A DNA stretch of 64,000 nucleotides from NCBI GenBank assembly GCA_963995525.1, contig OZ023205.1, positions 52,198,214 through 52,262,213 of the forward strand, read 5' to 3'. The translations under genes were made by a program, and so were the position numbers. Of this stretch, positions 31,792 through 43,800 are shown piece by piece. Within the stretch, counting starts at the first letter, position 1. Each line of letters opens with the position of its first letter. The stretch is from Escarpia spicata. Its lineage: Eukaryota > Annelida > Polychaeta > Sabellida > Siboglinidae. A model generated the notes under the pieces. That model did no database searches. It was not told the origin of the DNA and saw only the letters and a program-made list of their open reading frames with translations.

Positions 31792-31979
31792 TAACTGTAT
31801 CATGAGCCCTTCATACACACTGTGTAGCACTTTATGTAATTTACCAGTTAATGGGTTGATGTGTCTGTTTGTTGAAGACAGCAGCCATGACAACAAGGCT
31901 CTGTCCTGTACTGTATGACTGGCATCACGCTGAAGTGGCTACAAAGTGACTCATGAGTCATCCTTTGGTTTCTAGTAAA

Positions 31980-32225
31980 GCCCAGGGATCATTTCTTTAA
32001 GTTAATGAGCTCTTTAGGAAAATCCTTTATTAAAAAAACAAAAACAGCCACCGTCATATGACAGAGGACACTACTTCCCTGACACGCCACCAGTGACCGT
32101 GTCCTGCTTGCTCGTGCTCGTGCTCGTGTTGATAGAATCCCCATCACTGTGGAGGAGTGCAATTGATTTTAAAGAAAAAAATTGGCCTCATGAGCTCTTT
32201 AGAATCTTAATGAAGCGGACCCTGG
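31980..32225. mobile_element. MITE, GGACCGTTTCATTAAG family, copy 1
   Basis: CCAGGGATCATTTCTTTAAG and GAGCTCTTTA at the left end return inverted at the right end as TAAAGAG...CTTAATGAAGCGGACCCTGG. Length is about 245 bases. The same terminal sequence recurs at 52176-52714. Confidence 0.7.
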
Positions 32226-33109
32226 TCATCCCAGAGTGATGGAGATAACAATGAATCATTGAATATTGTAGCCAGAACAAGATGTGAACAATTATAGGAC
32301 TCTGCTGACCACTTTGCTTTTAGTTGAAAGATGTCACAAGGGCAGTATTGTATTGCACATGTCCGAGTGTTATTTCATCTTTGTCAGTCCAAAAGCAAAA
32401 GATGTGTTTACATTGAAAAATATGTGAGAAAAATATATAGCATTTAAGTAGTACCTCCAGCCAGTTAGGTTCTCATCGGAAAAACATATTATTGTTAAGA
32501 ACTGTACTCTCGCTATGCCAAAGGCTTCTGTTTGCCATCTATATCTAACTGAAGTTACAATTAAAACTGGGAAAGTAATAATAAAGTATTTGAAATGTGA
32601 TTGTTTCATGTATAGCTCTAGGTTTGATAGTTGTAAATGTAGGTATAACAGATGGTTGTACCAGTGCACGAATAGAGGAACTTGTGGAAGACAAAAACAA
32701 TCAAGTTAACTATATTTAGTACAATATGTAGTAGATATCATGCTCCATAATGATGACAAATAAGTACACCAGTCTTTCTCCAGCTTGTGTCACATGACAA
32801 CTGTCATTTGACCTGTAACTTCATTCTGCTGAAGAAGACCGCTGGATGCAGTTGAAATGTGCACAATAGAATAAAAGTTCCTTGTAAGGTAATCATGTCT
32901 AACATTCACAACTAAGAAACAGACCATCAGTCCATTCAAGGAAGTACACATTGGTTTGGTTGGCTGTCACCAGGTGGCTGCCGAGGACGTCACATGTGAT
33001 CCTCGATGAGATCCACGAGTGAGACTTGCAGTCGGACTTCCTCATGATAATCTTGAAAGAGTTGACAGCTGGACGGCCAGACCTCAAACTTGATGAGTGC
33101 CACGCTCAA
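32226..33109. other. Host DNA, no gene seen
   Basis: A minus-strand frame of 99 codons (32669-32370) and smaller ones have no family features. The tandem array follows. Confidence 0.4.
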
Positions 33110-35815
33110 CGCACACATGTTCTCTAAGTATTTTAGTAAGTGACTGTTCTCTCGATACTTCAGTAAGTGTCTGTTCTCTCAGTACTTTTGTAAATGACTG
33201 TTACCTTGGTACTTCCACAAGTGGCTGTTCTCTCAGTACTTCAGTAAGTAAATGTTCTCTTGGTACTTCAGTGACTGTTCTCTCGGTACTTCAGTAAGTG
33301 TCTGTTCTCTCAGTACTTTTGTAAATGACTGTTACCTTGGTACTTCCACAAGTGACTGTTCTCTCTATACTTCAATAAGTGTCTGTTCTCTCAGTACTTT
33401 TGTAAATGACTGTTACCTTGGTACTTCCACAAGTGACTGTTCTCTCTATACTTCAGTAAGTATATGTTCTCTTGGTACTTCAGTGACTGTTCTCTTGGTA
33501 CTTCAGTAAGTGAATATACTCTTGGTACTTTAGTGACTGTTCTCTCTATACTTCAGTAAGTTAATATACTCTTGGTACTTCAGTGACTGTTCTCTCTATA
33601 CTTCAGTAAGTTAACATACTCTTGGTACTTCAGTGACTGTTCTCTCGGTACTTCAGTAAGTGACTGTTACCTTGGTACTTCCACAAGTGACTGTTCTCTC
33701 TATACTTCAGTAAGTGTCTGTTCTCTCAGTACTTTTGTAAATGACTGTTACCTTGGTACTTCCACAAGTGACTGTTCTCTCTATACTTCAGTAAGTATAT
33801 GTTCTCTTGGTACTTCAGTGACTGTTCTCTCGGTACTTCAGTAAGTGTCTGTTCTCTCAGTACTTTTGTAAATGACTGTTACCTTGGTACTTCCACAAGT
33901 GGCTGTTCTCTCAGTACTTCAGTAAGTAAATGTTCTCTTGGTACTTCAGTGACTGTTCTCTCGGTACTTCAGTAAGTGTCTGTTCTCTCAGTACTTTTGT
34001 AAATGACTGTTACCTTGGTACTTCCACAAGTGACTGTTCTCTCTATACTTCAGTAAGTGTCTGTTCTCTCAGTACTTTTGTAAATGACTGTTACCTTGGT
34101 ACTTCCACAAGTGACTGTTCTCTCTATACTTCAGTAAGTATATGTTCTCTTGGTACTTCAGTGACTGTTCTCTTGGTACTTCAGTAAGTGAATATACTCT
34201 TGGTACTTTAGTGACTGTTCTCTCTATACTTCAGTAAGTTAATATACTCTTGGTACTTCAGTGACTGTTCTCTCTATACTTCAGTAAGTTAACATACTCT
34301 TGGTACTTCAGTGACTGTTCTCTCGGTACTTCAGTAAGTGACTGTTCTCTCTATACTTCAGTAAGTGAATATTCTCTTGGTCCTTTAGTGACTGTTCTCT
34401 CGGTACTTCAGTAAGTGACTGTTCTCTCAGTACTTCAGTAAGTGACTGTTCTCTCTATACTTCAGTAAGTGAATATACTCTTGGTACTTTAGTGACTGTT
34501 CTCTCTATACTTCAGTAAGTGAATATACTCTCGGTACTTCAGTGACTGTTCTCTCGGTACTTCAGTAAGAGACTGTTCTCTCAGTACTTCAGTAAGTGAC
34601 TGTTCTCTCTATACTTCAGTAAGTGAATATTCTCTTGGTACTTCAGTGACTGTTCTCTCTATACTTCAGTAAGTTAACATACTCTTGGTACTTCAGTGAC
34701 TGTTCTCTCGGTACTTCAGTAAGTGACTGTTACCTTGGTACTTCCACAAGTGACTGTTCTCTCTATACTTCAGTAAGTGTCTGTTCTCTCAGTACTTTTG
34801 TAAATGACTGTTACCTTGGTACTTCCACAAGTGACTGTTCTCTCTATACTTCAGTAAGTATATGTTCTCTTGGTACTTCAGTGACTGTTCTCTTGGTACT
34901 TCAGTAAGTGAATATACTCTTGGTACTTTAGTGACTGTTCTCTCTATACTTCAGTAAGTTAATATACTCTTGGTACTTCAGTGACTGTTCTCTCTATACT
35001 TCAGTAAGTTAACATACTCTTGGTACTTCAGTGACTGTTCTCTCGGTACTTCAGTAAGTGACTGTTCTCTCTATACTTCAGTAAGTGAATATTCTCTTGG
35101 TCCTTTAGTGACTGTTCTCTCGGTACTTCAGTAAGTGACTGTTCTCTCAGTACTTCAGTAAGTGACTGTTCTCTCTATACTTCAGTAAGTGAATATACTC
35201 TTGGTACTTTAGTGACTGTTCTCTCTATACTTCAGTAAGTGAATATACTCTCGGTACTTCAGTGACTGTTCTCTCGGTACTTCAGTAAGAGACTGTTCTC
35301 TCAGTACTTCAGTAAGTGACTGTTCTCTCTATACTTCAGTAAGTGAATATTCTCTTGGTACATTAGTGACAGTTCTCTTGGCACTTCAGTAAGTGACTGT
35401 TCTCTCAGTACTTCAGTAAGGGACTGTTCTCTCTATACTTCAGTAAGTGAATGTTCTCTTGGTACTTCAGTAACTGTTCTCTCGTTATTTCAGTAAGTGA
35501 CTGTTCTCTCTATACTTCAGTAAGTGAATATTCTCTTGGTACTTTAGTGACTGTTCTCTTGGTACTTCAGTAAGTGACTGTTCTCTCAGTACTTCAGTAA
35601 GTGACTGTTCTCTCTATACTTCAGTAAGTGAATGTTCTCTTGGTACTTCAGTAACTGTTCTCTCAGTACTTCCGTAAATGACTGTTATCTTGGTTATCTT
35701 CCAAAAGTGGCTGTTCTCTCAGTACTTCATTAAGTGAATGTTTTCTCAGTACTTCAGTAGGAGACTGTTCTCTCAGTACTTCAGTAAATGAATGTTCTTA
35801 GTACATCTGCGAATG
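33110..35815. repeat. 2.7-kb minisatellite, 27-bp base unit, with higher-order duplications
   Basis: The base unit is close to GTGACTGTTCTCTC-GTACTTCAGTAA (27 bases), with shorter and variant units (TACCTTGGTACTTCCACAA; GAATATACTCTTGGTACTT). Being a multiple of three, the unit leaves long plus-strand frames open (for example 33252-33509 and 33930-34187), which encode Ser/Thr/Cys/Leu nonamers and are not genes. Larger blocks are duplicated: about 33200-33670 recurs 678 bases later, and about 34007-34640 recurs 720 bases later with near identity. Units decay at the right end after about 35670. Confidence 0.95.
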
Positions 35816-36304
35816 ACTGTTTTGAGTTCTCCCACATAATTTGATTAAGTTTAACATATTCAGTTTGTGATAGATTAAAATTATTGGGTATGTCACTTTT
35901 TTACCATTAGTATTCATTTCTGTCATACAGGGCAAAGTTGGTGGGTAATTGAAAGGATCATACAAGTGGAAGTGATAATATGTGCATGCTGCCATGTGGT
36001 TCTTGTATGCATTATTCTACATATGTTGATACAACAGTCAAAAGTGTGTATTATCTTGATTAGTCCTGTAGAAGTATTGTCTTTATGTTAAGTAAATCCA
36101 GCTGAAATTATTACAATTTGCAGATGTTCAGTGTTTTAGCTAAAGAATAATTATAATAAAGGTATTTATATAACGCTCGATCAATCGAAATTGCTCGGGC
36201 ACATTACATACATTCATAGTAGTACTTTACATAAAGGAAATGCTAACAAAATAAACATGTTAAAAGCATTAGTCATACTACAAAAAGTATAACAAGATAA
36301 TGAC
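35816..36304. other. Host DNA, no gene seen
   Basis: AT-rich. AAAGGTATTTATATAACGCTCGATCA near 36159-36184 resembles the 3' ends of the SINE-like copies found further right. Confidence 0.4.
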
Positions 36305-37505
36305 AGCCGAGTGACAAAGTTGGTTTTATCAAGGGTCAGTCCACAGTTCTCCAATTACTTAAAGTAAACTCATGGTGGATGTATTGATGTGGTATAATGT
36401 GATTAATTAAATCGTTTGACAAGGTTCCACAACTCGACTTATAGAGGATCTGCAGTACCATTGAATCAAAGGAACAATTCTGGAATGGGTTGCAGGTGCG
36501 TTGGCCCTCAGAAGTCAACGTGTTGGGATAAACAACTTATTTTCAGATTGCAGGAGTGGTATTCGACAAGAATCGGTGACTTGTCCCCTGCTTTTTGTAA
36601 TCTTCATCAATCATTTACTTGAATTTATAAAGAGCTCTCGGATATTCCTGTTTGCAGACGATATGAAGCACTTCCGTCCAGTCTACACCGAAGAAGATTG
36701 CGCAAGACTGCAACACGATCTGAACCTTGCCGAGCACTGAACAGACACATGACTCTAAATTCCACCCAAATAAATGCAGCCATAGTCGTGAGAATCAGGC
36801 TATCAAGCATAAGATCGAATGATGAATACATGTAAACACTGGGACATGATCAGTTAACACTTACAAGTACACATAGGGTGAAAACTATTGGAGTCTCGGT
36901 TGATTCATGACTGAACATTGGGGCATAACAATATGATGATATTAATGATGTCAACTCGATGATGGGAATAATTCCCCGTACTTTTGATCACATGGACGAA
37001 CAATTGTTTTCTTTTTTTCTTGTCTGTCCTTTTTTTCTTGGATATGTTAATCAAGTATGGACTCCATTCCCAATGAAGCATATTACAGCTCTTGAAAATG
37101 TCCAGTGAAGATCAAATCAGTTCCCGTTTTCAAATACCTTGAATATAAAGACCGTTTACCGAGACTGAAGTTACCAACTCTAGCATACTGGAACCTCGGG
37201 GGAGACCTGATTGAAATATACAAGATCCTAACAGGGAAATACGATGTAGCAATTTTGTGGCATTAAGGGACAGCGAATTATATATGAGAGGGCACCCCCT
37301 AAAACTATTTAAAGAAAGATGTCAATTAAACAATAACAAATAACAGTTTGTACACTGATGAACACGTGGAATCGTCTCTCATTCCGTGGCCGAGGCTCAA
37401 TCGGTGCAGGCTTTACAGGGGGAAATAGATGTGTGGCAAAACCACCCAATTAACTATACTGCCTCATCCCTCTCTTGGAATTAGTCAGACGCATCCGCAC
37501 ATGTG
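36305..37505 (+). mobile_element. CR1-like LINE fragment (reverse transcriptase)
   Basis: In changing plus frames it reads GFIKGQSTVLQLLK, SFDKVPQLDL, CPLLFVIFINHLLEFI and the catalytic FADDMKHF with EEDCARLQHDLN (36501-36740). After several frame changes come DRLPRLKLPTLAYWNL and GDLIEIYKILTGKYD. The end WNRLSFRG and NPPN-like region is near 37370-37450. This is the palm-to-C-terminus part of a CR1/L2-type RT, in the opposite direction to the fragment at 23860. Confidence 0.88.
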
Positions 37506-38360
37506 ATAATTAGATTGCCGATACATTTTATTATTATCAAACGAAAGGTGGCTCTCACGGTAGCAATATAAGCTGTCTTAGTGAGAGTCTCCATTGACTA
37601 TTATATCAGTCTGTATGTATATGGGTTTTGCTTGCTACTAGTCAAAACAAATTTATTCTCCCTCCCTCCCTCCGTCCACCAATCCGTCCCTCAAGCCTAT
37701 TAAAGCACTGGTATGATATTCTTGATTATAGCTGCAAATGGTTTTTATTAATGCACCAAGCCAAAAAAACATGACTTCTGTTTCCCTTTAAAATACAGAT
37801 CCTTTATTAACATCTTTTATGAAAATTATATAAATTACAATTTCAGCTTATTCACAACTGCAGTACATAAATGAAGTTATTATTCGAAACCTTGTACTAA
37901 AAGTATTCAGAGGTGAACGATCAGGATAGTGACGCATTTCTTAACAGAAACTATCTCCCTTAATATGCCAACTTTGGAGCAATGTAGACAGCTGATATAC
38001 CAAGTGGCGACGTATTTGAAAACATACAGTGGTAGGGGCCTAGTTGTTTCGAGTCGTTTGCTTTTTTCAGTTGTAAGTCATTACCAAGTGGCACCACAGG
38101 AGCCGTGTTAAAACTGACCTTGGTTTGTAGTCTCAAGGTTACTTGGTTTGTTGCTCCAAGGTCAGATGTAAGCTAGCAACTACTAATACATACATGGACA
38201 CTGGCGCCAGAACGAAATTACTATTGGGACCTGGATGTTGGGTGGACCGAGTCAGAACTTCAGCCCCACTCTGTGTTGTTGGACAATGACATCAGAATGC
38301 GGTGGGATTGGTAGCCCTACTCTTGAAATTTGGTCGTGGTAATGTTCAAAATGTTTCTAC
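37506..38360. other. Host DNA, no gene seen
   Basis: Short frames only. A CCCTCCCTCCCTCCGTCC run lies near 37660. Confidence 0.4.
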
Positions 38361-38364
38361 ATCG

Positions 38365-38520
38365 CCGAAAACCTCCAATTGCACCCCCTAAGGCTCCATA
38401 ATAAACCCCACTGTCAGGCTCTCCAAAAACCTCCAATTGCACCCCATGAGGCTCCCCAAAAATCCACCTTCAGGCTCTTCAAAAACCTCCAATTGCATCC
38501 TAAGATGCACCTCACTTCCC
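38365..38520. repeat. Tandem repeat, CCTCCAATTGCACCCC unit, 2.5 copies
   Basis: AAAACCTCCAATTGCA(C/T)CC occurs at about 38368, 38431 and 38482, with AGGCTC(C/T) between, giving units of about 50-65 bases. Confidence 0.75.
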
Positions 38521-39034
38521 TAAATATTGGCGGCTAATCCTATGTCTTGCCCCCCACCACAAATAAGTCCCAAGCCCCCCCCCCTTAGTTCTGGCACCTA
38601 TGACTGAAGATGACGCATTGTTGCAATGGCCCATTAAATGGTCGGTCAATTAACCAATGAGAATCGTTGCGCATCCCTGAGCTTGTAATTACAAAGACGC
38701 ATACTTGTTACAATGTCCTAAGCAACAATGCTTCTAAGGCAAACAACTGTGTAAGTCAATCTCGTATTACCCGATGTTTCCGTAACATTTTCACAAGTCT
38801 TTCATGAAACTGAAACAAATCAGATCCAACATGATATACTGCACCTATCCCGAGATTAATATTTGTTATTAATAAATCATTTATTTGACAAGCATTTATA
38901 AACAGAACATACTAATGCATTAACCAGAACTCTATTTACATGACATGCATTATACATATAAAATAAGCTGCACTTCAGGCAAAAATAAATCGGAGAAAGC
39001 CATGCAACGGTATGTTCTTGTGCGTACCCTTTCT

Positions 39035-39300
39035 ACATACCACAGTATCCAGTCCTTCAGACTGCTCCAAGTTCTTTACACACGATTCCCTGGCAGACTT
39101 TTTCTTTCAAAAACCACTTTACTAGAAAACTGAAAAAGTTCAAATATCCACCACTGTCCAAACCAGGAACTCATTTACACCGATGAATGAACTGAAGCAA
39201 TGCGGAGTGAACAAAATTGTTTCAAAATGGCAACAAGGGGAATTGAACGTGGATTCTCTCGATTGGAATTGCAATGTTCTAACCACGGTGACACACAAAA
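39035..39300 (-). mobile_element. SINE-like element, tRNA-derived head (family B, copy 1)
   Basis: Shares CAGTATCCAGTCCTTCAGACTGCT and CCACCACTGTC with 47780-48110 in the same order. On the minus strand the head shows GTGGTTAGAAC (A-box-like) and CGTTCAATTCC (B-box-like). Confidence 0.65.
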
Positions 39301-40339
39301 TGACATGACTAAAGCCAAGACACGTCACAGCACATATCATACATATAGTATACTATATACTGGTACTAGACATTCAGAGAAAAGGAGAACAATATATTCC
39401 GTTAATTAGGTATCCTCTTAATATCTATATAATTTGTATATGTTAAAACTCTTTTGGGCAAAGTTGAGAAGTGAAAACTGTTGTTCGCCTCTCCAATTAT
39501 TGACAAAATTAATAAATAGCTAAAGGGTCGTTGACAGTTGTTAACATTTACCTATCTGTGCAGAATGTACTAATTCTCAAACCCCCTCATTCCCCCCTCG
39601 CTCCCCCCTGAATCTGTACTTAAAAATTTCTTTTTTTAAATGTTGATAATTTTCAGACAAAGTAGTACCTACGTATGTAACAATTTTATGACACGGTATA
39701 TGCAAAAAACACATAACAACCGTCATTATAATGTTTATTGCCGGTATAATGTTTAGCAATTTAAAACTTATTTTCAATTACTAAAGTTATGCAATTAACA
39801 GTGGACCCACATTAAAAAAATTATAAAGCAGGCATCGACTCCCCTCCCTTTTTATGCAATCTACAATTAGATCAATGTTGACAATTACGAACAACCCCTT
39901 ACAACTAGCATGGGTGCTGCAGAGGCTATGAATGCTAGGTTTGCTGCTATGTTCAAAAATCCATATTTATGCTGCCTTTGAAGTACCAATACACAACTGT
40001 TCTACTTCTACAGTCGGCTGTCATAATGGTACATCTTGTTAATGCCTGACATGCAACTGTGCTAACATTCCCCCAGATTATAGTATTTTTTAATGTTTAT
40101 ATTTGTTAAAAATTTGAATTTATGTTCTCACAATAACTACTCTGGTATAATTTGGTAAAGTCAGGGTTCTGTGACTGTATTATTGGTAATGTGAACGTTT
40201 AGCTCTTTGAGATTCAAATACTGAAGTGAAGCCAGGAATATCAGCCAAAGCCATAATATATATATATGCATGTATAATTATACAATTAATTATTAGATCT
40301 GAATATTTTTTAAGGAAATACAATTGTGCAATCACCATA

Positions 40340-40430
40340 TAATACACATATATTAATTACGATTTATGTATATATATATATACTAATACATATGTATAAA
40401 CATATATATATATGTATATATATTAACTAA
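40340..40430. repeat. TA-rich simple repeat
   Basis: ATATATATATACTAATACATATG...ATATATATATGTATATATATT tracts. Confidence 0.8.
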
Positions 40431-40644
40431 ATTTGAATAAATTTGTTTTAGTGAATCAACCTGTACAACCACTGATTGTAATGACCCAATATCCCGAGGA
40501 CAAAATATCAAGGTCGGTTTAGTCGTTAAGTGAAGTAAGCTCGCAGTTCTAGAAGCGACAGAACGTGTCGTACATGTCGACTGACTGCATGTCCAGGACG
40601 CTGGCCATGCTCCCACAGAGGGCGCCACCGCCAGCTTGTGACCG

Positions 40645-40886
40645 TCATATACTGTCCATGTCGACAGACGAAAGACCCGTTTCCGACGGCAACGGTCCGG
40701 GCGACAGCCTCTGTGAGTGGTGGCGCCGCTTGTTCCCCAGCTCATCGTGGTTCCGTCGGTAGATCGCTCGCAACATCACCTCAACATCTCCCAACAGGGG
40801 GCGCTTTGAGGGATTGCCATCCCAGCTCTCGTTCATCAGTTCCCAGCAGTCTGGGTGGAACTGTTGCAGCCGTTCAGGCCGGATGC
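40645..40886 (-). CDS. DSTYK: DSTYK terminal coding exon (242 bp with stop)
   Basis: Encodes [35 protein letters not shown] and a Ser-rich tail ending VDMDSI before TGA at 40647-40645. Acceptor ACTCCTAG. Confidence 0.92.
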
Positions 40887-43800
40887 CTAGGAGTAGTAAA
40901 AGAGGATCATTACAGCAAGTGGCCATGTTTCATGGCAGTATGGTGGCGTTAGAAATAAAGATCATACATTTTTCTTGGTAAGTATGCCAAGAAATGGCAC
41001 ATTTCAGTTGTTAATTGAATCAGGCATTTAATAAGTTTCTCTTAAGCAAATAGTTGTTAAAAATATGTCAAACTCCACTTTTGCACGAGGTTAAAATTAT
41101 AACATTTGTACACAGGAAAGAACTAATTTTGGTAAATACATGTGATGCTGAGTAATATCCATTCCCTGTTCATTTACCCCCCCCTAGAAGTCAAAACACC
41201 ATAGAAAACATAGAAGTTTGAAATGTATGAATTGATTACTTTGTACTGGTGGTATATGACCAAGGGTTAAATGGTAATAACAGAAAGTGGGAGGGGGTAA
41301 ATTACGTCGCATTGGGACCTACTTGCTATAAAAACATGTACACCAGCCAACTCTCCCCGCCTGTTGTGGAGTCTCCTGGATTTGTTGAGTACCTTCCCCC
41401 CTCCCAGAAAAGAAGAAAATCTCTGTAATTCGGCGGAAATGAATTGTTTAATGATGGATTATCTAAATTTTTCTTTAGTGAAATCCTGGTCATGACATGT
41501 AAACCCCCTAATCCTGCGAGTTCTTACCTTGCTTCACCGATGTCCACAACATCTCCTTGTCTTGGCACTGCTCGAAGGCGTAAGGCAGCTGCGTGTTTCC
41601 GGCACACACATACCAGAAGAGGATCCCGAACGCGTACACGTCGACGCTGCTATCGTATCTCTTTGTGAAGAGCTCGGGCGCCATGTGGATGGGCGTGCCG
41701 ACAATGCTCCCGCTCATCATCGCTTCCGGCTTGCAGAAACCGAGATCCGTGATCTTACCACGGTTCTGCTTGTCCAGCTACAGAAAGACAACGGAACAAT
41801 AAATCTTAGGAATTTCAGGGTTTTTTGTTTTAATTTACTAACAAAACTACTCATCATCCGGACTGGATACCTCAGTAGTTTGCTCTCGATGATCGTCTTC
41901 ATGATTACCGGATATGACAGAAGCCAAAAACTTAGTTCGATATTATATGCCAGACAACGCAACACATACAGAAGATGGTTTCCTGAATTCATACCTGATA
42001 TTTAATAAAGATTATGTACATTTTGAACAGTTTCTTGCAATGCACAAGTTTTCTACAATTGTTGCAAGTTATATAAACTGTCAGCAACTAATAAGTCAAT
42101 GGTTTACATAATTTCAAGCAATTGTAGAAAACATTTTACTGTGTTTACAATTGGTTAACATCTGGTATCTGATTGTAAGTAGGTTAGATTTTCCATGAAA
42201 CTTGTCAGAAAGGACACAAATGAAAGTGTCACTGAAAAACGACCTTTAAAATGTTGTGAAGAACCATTAAAATGTTGTGAGGAGGATTAAAACATGATGA
42301 GGAACCTCTAAACTGAAAATGTTGAAAATGTTGTGAGGGGCATTTCAAATGTTGTGAGGGACTTATAAAATATTGTGAGGCGTTTAAAACTTTGAGAGAC
42401 CTTTAAAATTTATTGAGAAGGGGGGCCTTTAAACAGTTGTGAGGAAGAACATACCAGGACATTCTTGAGTTTGATGTCTCTGTGAACAAGACCAAGACTG
42501 TGGAGGTAGCGGATTCCCTCCACTACATCAATCGCCACCTGCAACCTACAAGCACATCATGTGATGACATCACAATGTATATAATGTTTATGTATTTATT
42601 TTATCTGCTGTTTTATTACGTTTTTGTATAATGCAGTCACGTATGTTCTACCCAAAACAAATGTCTCAGCTAAGACAATAAAATATCTTTATAGATTATG
42701 ACAAGGCAGTGCCACTGGTCACCAAATGGGGCTCCATTTGGCTTAGCCACCAGGGGGTGTCATTCTAGTTCTAGTTGTTTCCAGCATTCAGAAATGTTCT
42801 ATTAACTGACTAGTCTGTATACATTGTGGTTACAATGTTAGGATCTTATCAGGTCTCATTCAACTACCGGTTGTCAGCCTTTTTCAGAACATTATTGCCA
42901 AAACCGACTTTTCTGTGCTGGCACTGAGGGTGGTTACTGCCAGGGTGCTTGTCATCCCCAGTGATTCTTTTATGCCCCTAATTGAGACGGGACCGACATT
43001 AATGTGATCTCCGAGTCATGAGGGATACACAGTCCCCAATGTTGAGAGCCAGGTTTTTACACCAAATATCATGCCTGCCTGGTCTGGGTTTCGAACTCAG
43101 AGCGCTGGCATGCCAGGCGGATGTCCTAACCACTACACTAACGCGTGCTCTCTCCATTAGCAGAGCTAATGAATACTGAGCACTGCCACTCAAAACGTGC
43201 CATTTTGAAAACTGTCAGCTGATCATGCGATGTAAAGTGTGTAAAAAAGCAGAGAGAATGGTAAAATGATATTATACAAAATTGCTTTCTATATATATAT
43301 ATATCGGCAATTCAGTATCAGTGAGCCTTCATTACAAGTTGTGTTGCATTGAAGAATCAACCCAAGATTGTAGCTGAATTATTTTGTGGATCTACCTGGA
43401 TGAAAGAAAAAAGTTGCTTTCTCTGCATTTATTAGAGCCCTGTCAAAAGTCATAAATGTGCCTCTAGACTTAGGTCGTGTACTCCAAACAGCCCAATCTT
43501 GGGCTATCATATGAGTTAATAAAAGAAAATGCATTTCAAACACATATCTAAATATGTAAATTAAAAACTAGCTCCACTGAAGGGCATTTTCATCAAATGT
43601 GGGTTTAAAAACAGTTAACACAAAATAAATTGTCGTGGATTCACTGCCTGTACAATGACGTTTTCAACTTCTGCATTTACAAATTGTATAACTGAGGCAG
43701 GAAAATACCCTCCAAAAGAGCAATTGGGAAAATCACAGTTTCTTTTGCATGAACATTTTGTTAGGTTCTTTCTCATGGTTGCTGCGTACATGAATGAGGT

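Larger units (their letters stand above)
38521..40644. other. 3' flank of DSTYK with a SINE-like copy; no other gene
   Basis: Apart from the SINE at 39035 and the TA-rich tract at 40340 nothing is recognised. The 3' untranslated region of DSTYK must lie in the right-hand part; I could not pick a poly(A) signal with confidence. Confidence 0.4.

Noticed and set aside
33110..35815. CRISPR-like or protein-coding repeat array
   Set aside because: There are no unique spacers, units are contiguous and diverged, and the setting is eukaryotic; the open frames result from a 27-bp period.
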